The notes under the pieces were generated by a model that saw only the letters and a list, made by a program, of their open reading frames with translations, did not search any database and was not told the DNA's origin. Positions 24,920-29,593 of a stretch of 29,593 nt of DNA are shown piece by piece. Every line of letters starts with the position of its first letter. Within the stretch, counting starts at the first letter, position 1. A program made the translations under genes and the position numbers. The DNA comes from DATJXG01 sp035500455 (GTDB taxonomy: Bacteria; Acidobacteriota; Terriglobia; Terriglobales; Acidobacteriaceae). Location of the stretch: positions 1-29,593 of the forward strand of contig DATJXG010000272.1 in the NCBI GenBank assembly GCA_035500455.1, written 5' to 3'.

Positions 24920-26533
24920 TTAGCGGTAGCGGGGGGGATTCACTGACTGATCCATACCCATGCACGTCTGTCCCCCCGGAGCAACGTTGATGCTGATCAA
25001 CCGCGGTTCCGGCGAGGCGAATGCTTCCCTGAACGCAGGCTCCAGGTCCTGGGGCTGGTCCACTTCCTGCGCGATCATGCCATAGCCCTGAGCTATTTTC
25101 ACTATATCGATCCCGGGCAAATCCATCCCCGGGACGTTTCGGCCGACATGAGTAAAATCGCAGAAAGACTTCAAGGCCGAGTAGTCCGAGTTGCGCAGCA
25201 CAATGGTGATTACTGGCGCCTTCTGCTGCACCGCGGTCCACAACGCCTGCACGGAATATTGGATGGAGCCATCCCCCACCGGGCAGACGACCCGCCGCCT
25301 CGGGTTCGCCATCTGCAGTCCGACCGCGGCGGGAAGCCCAAATCCCAGGATGCCATTGGGGGCGGAGTAGAACGATGCCGCCTCATCCAACCTGAGGTGC
25401 CGGTCGAGATCACCCTTGGAAGACGGACACTCCTCCGCAATGATCGCGTCGCCGGGCATCACGCGATTCAGCACGCTGAACACATGGGCCGGGTTGATCG
25501 GGTAATCCAACGCCGGGCCGGCGGACGGAGAAGTCATGGGTAGATCGCGCCGTCTTCCCCTGGCGCGAGCGCGGATAGACTCCGCGGCCAGAGCCACGTT
25601 CCCCACGATTGCCGTACCCGCCAGCGCAGCGGCCGCGTCGGCGGACGAGTTGGTAATTTGAAACAATCGCGTTCCCGGCATAACCGGAGCGCCCGGGACA
25701 TACGCGTAATACACGAACACCTGCGCCCCCAGCGCCAGCACCACGTCATATTCCGCGAGCTGGCTGGCGAGCGGCTCTTGCCCGGGCAGCAGCCCGCCGC
25801 GAAAGAGAGGGTGGCTTCGCGGAAATGTCCAGCGCGCGGGAATCGAATCCTGGTATACATCGGCGCCAAGATGCTCCGCCAGAGCCACCACAGCGTTCCA
25901 TGCGCCGTCCTCCTCGATTTGCGGACCGGCTATGATCGCAGGATTTCGCGCCACATCGAGCGCGCCGATCACTTCATCGAGCGCATCCGTATCCGCCAAG
26001 AACCTTCGGCTTACTTTGCGCACCGCCAAGGGCGGGCACTCCTGGATCCAATCATCCATGGGGATCGAAAGAAAAACCGGCCCCATGGGAGGCTGAGTGG
26101 CCAGATAATAGCTTCTGGCTATAGCCGCGGGAACGTCCTGCGCCCGCAGCGGCTCGTAGGCCCACTTGACGTAGGGCTTCACTACTTCCACCGCGCGGCT
26201 TACCAGAAACGGTTCCGACAACACCTGGCGGCGGTCCTGTTGTCCCGTAGTGATGACCAGAGGCGCGTGAGCATAAAAAGCATCCACGATCGCCGCGAGC
26301 CCATTGCCAACGCTGGCGATTGAGTGCAGATTGACGAACGCGGTTTGTCCGCGGCCCATCGCGTAGCCCAGGGCAATGCCCGCGGCGACACGCTCGTGGA
26401 GGGCGAGCACGTAGTGAAAGTCGTCCGGCATGTCGCGCAGAAAAGGCAATTCAGTTGAGCCGGGATTACCGAAAATGCGCGTCATGCCCAGCTCACGCAA
26501 CACCTGATACGTAACTTCCCTCACCGTGCTCAA
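24920..26533 (-). CDS. mdlC: ThDP-dependent decarboxylase, benzoylformate decarboxylase-like
   Basis: The 537-residue enzyme belongs to the benzoylformate decarboxylase group of thiamine-diphosphate enzymes, which turn benzoylformates into benzaldehydes and CO2. Compared from memory with Pseudomonas putida MdlC, Ser26 (GNPGS), Glu47 (ALHERVA) and His70 (NLHSIAS) fall at identical numbers, and KPYVKWAYEP, GPVFLSIPMDDW and the cofactor site GDGSIQYSVQALWTA...NSDYSALK match. The second catalytic His (281 there) is replaced: FVYYAYVPG has Tyr276 in its place. Activity may persist but should be slower or of altered scope. The TTG start at 26533, with GGAG six bases upstream, is preferred to a TTG at 26545 that has no binding site. 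The gene symbol is by resemblance; substrate is inferred. Confidence 0.83.
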   Translation of the reverse strand: MSTVREVTYQVLRELGMTRIFGNPGSTELPFLRDMPDDFHYVLALHERVAAGIALGYAMGRGQTAFVNLHSIASVGNGLAAIVDAFYAHAPLVITTGQQDRRQVLSEPFLVSRAVEVVKPYVKWAYEPLRAQDVPAAIARSYYLATQPPMGPVFLSIPMDDWIQECPPLAVRKVSRRFLADTDALDEVIGALDVARNPAIIAGPQIEEDGAWNAVVALAEHLGADVYQDSIPARWTFPRSHPLFRGGLLPGQEPLASQLAEYDVVLALGAQVFVYYAYVPGAPVMPGTRLFQITNSSADAAAALAGTAIVGNVALAAESIRARARGRRRDLPMTSPSAGPALDYPINPAHVFSVLNRVMPGDAIIAEECPSSKGDLDRHLRLDEAASFYSAPNGILGFGLPAAVGLQMANPRRRVVCPVGDGSIQYSVQALWTAVQQKAPVITIVLRNSDYSALKSFCDFTHVGRNVPGMDLPGIDIVKIAQGYGMIAQEVDQPQDLEPAFREAFASPEPRLISINVAPGGQTCMGMDQSVNPPRYR

Positions 26534-26565
26534 TTCGTTCTCCAAATTGCGTGTGCGCTGCGGAA

Positions 26566-26571
26566 GTTATA
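26566..26571 (-). promoter_or_regulatory. Possible -10 box of the decarboxylase gene
   Basis: TATAAC on the minus strand lies 32 bases before the TTG start at 26533. A TTGCAT is 19 bases further upstream, longer than ideal. The 169-bp divergent region shows no other clear motif apart from AAGGA before the plus-strand gene at 26703. Confidence 0.3.
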
Positions 26572-26702
26572 TCACCTCGTGCAAGTGGCCATGCAAAATG
26601 CGCCGCCGCACGCTCACCTCCTTCCGAAAGTTTGCATCTCTGTGCTTCAATAGCCATCTCTGGGCGGCGGGCCATCTGCACGCCCGACAGTAAGGATTCA
26701 CA

Positions 26703-27623
26703 ATGAACATTTGCGTGGTGGGTTGCGGTGCGCTGGGAAGCGTCTTGGCCGCGCATCTGGCGCGGTTGGCGGACGTCGAGGTCCATGCCTACGATGTCTC
26801 GCCGGAACATATCCGCGCAATTCAGCAAAATGGGCTGAGAATCAGCGGCGCAGCGGAGTTTACAACTAAGCTTCGTGCGACCTCGGACGCCAGCCAAATC
26901 CCCCCATGCGATTTCGGAATCTTCGCCACCAAAAGCACTCATACCCGCGCCGCCGTCGAGCAGACCGCTCACATCTTCTGCGCGGGAACGGTGTGCTCGG
27001 TACAAAACGGCCTGGGAAACGAAGAGATGATTGCCGAGACAGTGAAATACGTGGTGCGGGGAGCCACGACCCTGGCTGCACACCTGATCGCCCCTGGCCA
27101 CGCGGGATTTGAGTTCTACAGCGATTTGTGGATCGGGCCCTTCGAACCTTCGGGCACTCCTTACGCGCGGGTGGAGCAACTCGCGGCAATCATGAACCGC
27201 GCCGGCCTTGGGGCAATCGCCATGCCGGATGCTCGCGGCGCGCAATGGACTAAGTTGATTTTCAACTGCGCCGTCAATCCGGTGGGGGCTTTGACCCGCC
27301 TGCATCACGGCGCAGCCACCCGCTTTCCACCGACGGCTGATCACTATGAGGCCCTGCTGCGCGAGGGCGAAGCGGTTTCTCAGGCTCTGGGGATTACTCT
27401 GCATGGCGATCCGCGGACGATGATCCAGGAAGGCGCGCGCGCTCAGCAAAAACGAAACGTGAGCATGTTGCAGGACGTATTCGCCGGGCGGCCCACGGAA
27501 GTCGATTTCATGAATGGTGCCATCGCCGATCTTGGCGAGAAACTCGGCGTTCCCGTGCCGCTGAATCGCGCCATCTGGCAACTGGTGAAGGGACTTGAAC
27601 ATTCCTGGACAGATCCGACCTAA
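26703..27623 (+). CDS. Ketopantoate reductase (ApbA/PanE) family protein
   Basis: The 306-residue NADP-binding protein has the Rossmann motif GCGALG (residues 7-12) with the following helix, the middle segment VCSVQNGLGNEEMI, the central TKLIFNCAVNPVGALTRLHHG helix carrying the catalytic Lys and the Asn that binds ketopantoate, and the C-terminal TEVDFMNGAIADLGEKLGVPVPLNRAIWQLVKGLE. These residues suit a real 2-dehydropantoate 2-reductase, which makes pantoate for coenzyme A. However, many paralogues sit in catabolic clusters and reduce other 2-keto acids. No panB, panC or panD gene is here, and it lies between the decarboxylase and the cupin, so a role with an aromatic keto acid is possible. 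AAGGA seven bases upstream supports the start. Length is normal. Confidence 0.88.
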   Translation: MNICVVGCGALGSVLAAHLARLADVEVHAYDVSPEHIRAIQQNGLRISGAAEFTTKLRATSDASQIPPCDFGIFATKSTHTRAAVEQTAHIFCAGTVCSVQNGLGNEEMIAETVKYVVRGATTLAAHLIAPGHAGFEFYSDLWIGPFEPSGTPYARVEQLAAIMNRAGLGAIAMPDARGAQWTKLIFNCAVNPVGALTRLHHGAATRFPPTADHYEALLREGEAVSQALGITLHGDPRTMIQEGARAQQKRNVSMLQDVFAGRPTEVDFMNGAIADLGEKLGVPVPLNRAIWQLVKGLEHSWTDPT

Positions 27624-27724
27624 GCCTCGCCTCGTTGCACAGGCGGTGTTTCTTTACCGCGAACGGCACCGTGTGATATGTTCCGCCATCGTTGGGCTAA
27701 GCAGATCTCACGGCGGAGGTTCCT

Positions 27725-28219
27725 ATGGCCGAACTAGAAACGCAAAGCAGTCTCGACACCGTGGTTCGCCAATTTTCTTTCCCCGACGTTCACATCGGGG
27801 GTAGCGAGGAAGACTCTCCCTGGGTCCCCTTCCACGAGAACACTTTCATTCGCCACCTGTCCTTCGACGTCCGGCACAACATGTACGCCAACGTTTTGTG
27901 GGTGAAACAGGGCGGCATGCTGGGACGGCATCGCCATCGTGGGCGGGTGTTCGGATACACGCTGGAGGGCAGTTGGCGGTATCTGGAGTACGACTGGGTG
28001 GCCCGCCCCGGCAGCTACGTGCAGGAAAGTCCCGGTGCGACTCACACCCTGGTTTCCGATGAGGGAATGAAAACCGTGTTCTGGCTCAGCGGCTCGCTCG
28101 AGTTTTATGACGACGCTGACAATCTGCTGGAAACTCTGGATGTTTTCTGGTTCGTGAACCACTACCTGAGCTATTGCAGGGAGCATGGCATTGCGGTGAA
28201 CCAGAAGCTCTTCGTTTGA
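27725..28219 (+). CDS. Cupin of the 2,4'-dihydroxyacetophenone dioxygenase family
   Basis: The 164-residue single-domain cupin resembles 2,4'-dihydroxyacetophenone dioxygenase, a non-heme iron enzyme that cleaves a C-C bond to give 4-hydroxybenzoate and formate. The family opening (SPWVPFHENTFIRHLSFDVR) is followed by the first cupin motif GRHRHRGRVFGYTLEGSWRYLE with His69 and His71, and the second motif GSYVQESPGATHTL with His107; these are the likely metal ligands. The WRYLEYDWVARPGSY stretch is characteristic of the family as I recall it. Members with proven activity are few, so relatives may act on other ketones. GGAGG five bases before the ATG is a strong binding site. It follows the reductase by 101 bases and could share its transcript. 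Confidence 0.82.
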   Translation: MAELETQSSLDTVVRQFSFPDVHIGGSEEDSPWVPFHENTFIRHLSFDVRHNMYANVLWVKQGGMLGRHRHRGRVFGYTLEGSWRYLEYDWVARPGSYVQESPGATHTLVSDEGMKTVFWLSGSLEFYDDADNLLETLDVFWFVNHYLSYCREHGIAVNQKLFV

Positions 28220-28257
28220 GGACGCCGCACTCTCACTTGGACGTTCGCAGTTTGTTG

Positions 28258-29427
28258 CTAGTGCTTCCCGATTCTTGTTCCATCGACTTTCACCCGAAAC
28301 AACACGTACGGCTTGCGGCGCAGATCGTGGCCATCGTGAAATACCGCCTGGCGCTCGACCTGATTGGCGGTGAAGTAGAGATATCCATCCGCCGCCAGCG
28401 AAAGCGTGTCAGGCCACAGCACGCGCGGATCGTGCACCAGAGTTTCGATCTGGCCGTCAGTCCTGCGGCGCCGGATGGCGTCGTGCTCCCAGTCGCTGAG
28501 ATACACTCGCCCCTGCGCGTCGGACTCGAGACCGTCGGATGCTCCACCCTTCTCGCCCAGGTCCTTCACCCGCGCAGCCACTTCTCCGTTCGACTTCCCC
28601 GGGTCGGCGAGCGCATCGACGCTCACGCTATACAGATGGCGGCTGGTGAGCGGGCAATAGTACAGAGTTTTTCCATCTGCGCTGATGGCAATGCCATCCG
28701 AGCCTACGGCAAATCTCGCCGGCCGCTGCCCCGGAATTCGCATTTGCAGGATCTGGCCCTCGGCAACTGGAACAAACTGGGGATCGGGCTTGGTGGAAGG
28801 ATGGTCGTGCAGGCGGCGCCAGCTCTTTCCACTCGCCAGGTCCACAACGATAATTCCGTTCGGCCCGGAGGAGGTGGAGTCGGTAATGAATGCCATGCCC
28901 TGCCCGCCGCGACTCAGATCGAACCGCACATCGTTCAGGTACGAAGTAGGTAAGGCGACGTCGGTGGGGAAGGTTATTTTCTTGATGACCTGGTTGGTCG
29001 TCAGGTCCACGCCCACTAACTTTGGGCCACCCGCACTCGTCGGTCCGAAGGCGATGCTGCCGGTGTCAAGAATCCACAGGCGGCTGCCGGTGGGATCGAC
29101 CACCACGCTCTGCACAGAAATCAGTTTGCCGGCGGGATTGTCTCCTTCGTGATAGCTGTTGATCTTAGCGTTCGGGTAGGGAACGGTCTTGCCGTTCATG
29201 ACTTCCGCCACAGTGTAGGCAACGTCGTCGCGCCACTTGGGGAAGTTCGCAAAAATGCGGCCGTCGGCGGAAACGGTGACGCCGGTGGGCATGGGGCCCT
29301 CGAAGGTGGTCACGACTTCGAGGTTGCCAATCGTCTGGTCCGTCGCCAAATCCTGCGCCAGACTGAGGGTTGCGGCGAGGAGGCAGGTCACCACCACGGC
29401 CGTCCATGCGGCGATTTTTGCTGGCAT
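28258..29427 (-). CDS. Secreted yellow/major royal jelly protein family beta-propeller
   Basis: The 389-residue product has a signal peptide (to about residue 24, ATLSLA-Q) and a six-bladed propeller sequence of the MRJP/yellow family, best known from insects but also found in bacteria. Matching stretches are GRIFANFPKWRDDVAYTVAEV, LISVQSVVVDPTGSRLWILDTG, LNDVRFDLSRGGQGMAFITDS, GIAISADGKTLYYCPLTSRHLYSV, ASDGLESDAQGRVYLSDWEHDAI and PDTLSLAADGYLYFT. The SDG/SDW positions resemble metal sites of gluconolactonase-like propellers, so a lactonase or ligand-binding role is possible, but none is demonstrated by sequence. GGAGG seven bases upstream supports the start. The gene converges on the cupin. 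Confidence 0.9.
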   Translation of the reverse strand: MPAKIAAWTAVVVTCLLAATLSLAQDLATDQTIGNLEVVTTFEGPMPTGVTVSADGRIFANFPKWRDDVAYTVAEVMNGKTVPYPNAKINSYHEGDNPAGKLISVQSVVVDPTGSRLWILDTGSIAFGPTSAGGPKLVGVDLTTNQVIKKITFPTDVALPTSYLNDVRFDLSRGGQGMAFITDSTSSGPNGIIVVDLASGKSWRRLHDHPSTKPDPQFVPVAEGQILQMRIPGQRPARFAVGSDGIAISADGKTLYYCPLTSRHLYSVSVDALADPGKSNGEVAARVKDLGEKGGASDGLESDAQGRVYLSDWEHDAIRRRRTDGQIETLVHDPRVLWPDTLSLAADGYLYFTANQVERQAVFHDGHDLRRKPYVLFRVKVDGTRIGKH

Positions 29428-29499
29428 TTAATTCCTCCAAATTGGGTGTGCGGTGGATTCTGCTCCTCGCGATTCGGAGGCGTCAACCGGCGCGCGTGG

Positions 29500-29527
29500 T
29501 TGGACCGGCCGACCCATTTGCTATGAT
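29500..29527 (+). promoter_or_regulatory. Possible promoter for a gene leaving the window
   Basis: TTGGAC (29500-29505) and TATGAT (29522-29527) are 16 bases apart. A start codon follows about 55 bases downstream at 29582. Confidence 0.4.
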
Positions 29528-29581
29528 GCGGGGCACTCCGCCCAATTTGTGGCAGAGCCTTGGCGTTAGATCAGGGACCTC

Positions 29582-29593
29582 ATGGCTTCATCA
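29582..29593 (+). CDS. Possible first codons of a gene running off the window
   Basis: The last 12 bases read ATG GCT TCA TCA (Met-Ala-Ser-Ser). GGGA lies six bases before the ATG, and a possible promoter is found 55 bases upstream. Nothing can be said about the product. Confidence 0.25.

Overview
The window is a GC-rich stretch of bacterial chromosome that most resembles an Acidobacteriota (Terriglobia-type) genome. The signs are inference from gene content: a very large TonB-dependent receptor with an N-terminal carboxypeptidase-regulatory-like domain, a PadR regulator coupled to a permease-prefix-type membrane protein, a bifunctional formiminotransferase-cyclodeaminase, an M13 peptidase, several small secreted LTxxQ or LTPxE helical proteins, and short GC-rich palindromes scattered between genes. 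No rRNA, tRNA, CRISPR array, transposase, phage gene or integrase was seen.

Left part (1-10073). The 3' end of an ABC exporter ATPase is followed by a secreted GlcG/HbpS-like protein and a Spy/CpxP-like LTxxQ protein (both minus), then bifunctional FTCD (plus), an unrecognised secreted protein (plus), and a minus-strand run of an OpgC-type membrane acyltransferase, a 61-residue HicB-like protein and gpmI. The HicB-like gene overlaps gpmI by 4 bases. A secreted M13 metallopeptidase follows on the plus strand.

Signalling block (10081-14436, minus). Three overlapping genes form one operon: a soluble REC-PAS-PAS histidine kinase, a REC-HDOD protein, and a REC protein with a catalytically degenerate HD domain. 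About 720 bp of non-coding DNA with several hairpins separates it from the 1100-residue TonB-dependent receptor, whose start codon lies 18 bases after a 15-bp bulged stem-loop. A strong hairpin closes the receptor gene.

Right part (18523-29593). This looks like a peripheral aromatic catabolism region converging on 4-hydroxybenzoate. An aryl-aldehyde-type dehydrogenase and PobA (4-hydroxybenzoate 3-monooxygenase) form a minus-strand pair. Divergent from them is a DUF485 + sodium:solute symporter pair. Beyond a PadR/membrane protein pair lies a benzoylformate-decarboxylase-like ThDP enzyme (minus). Divergent from that are a ketopantoate-reductase-family gene and a cupin of the 2,4'-dihydroxyacetophenone dioxygenase family (plus). 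Read together: the decarboxylase could turn a (hydroxy)benzoylformate into an aldehyde, the dehydrogenase could oxidise it to 4-hydroxybenzoate, the cupin could make 4-hydroxybenzoate from a hydroxyacetophenone, PobA would convert it to protocatechuate, and the symporter could import an aromatic acid. The enzyme families are recognised from sequence; the joint pathway is inference. A secreted yellow/MRJP-like protein and the possible start of one more gene end the window.
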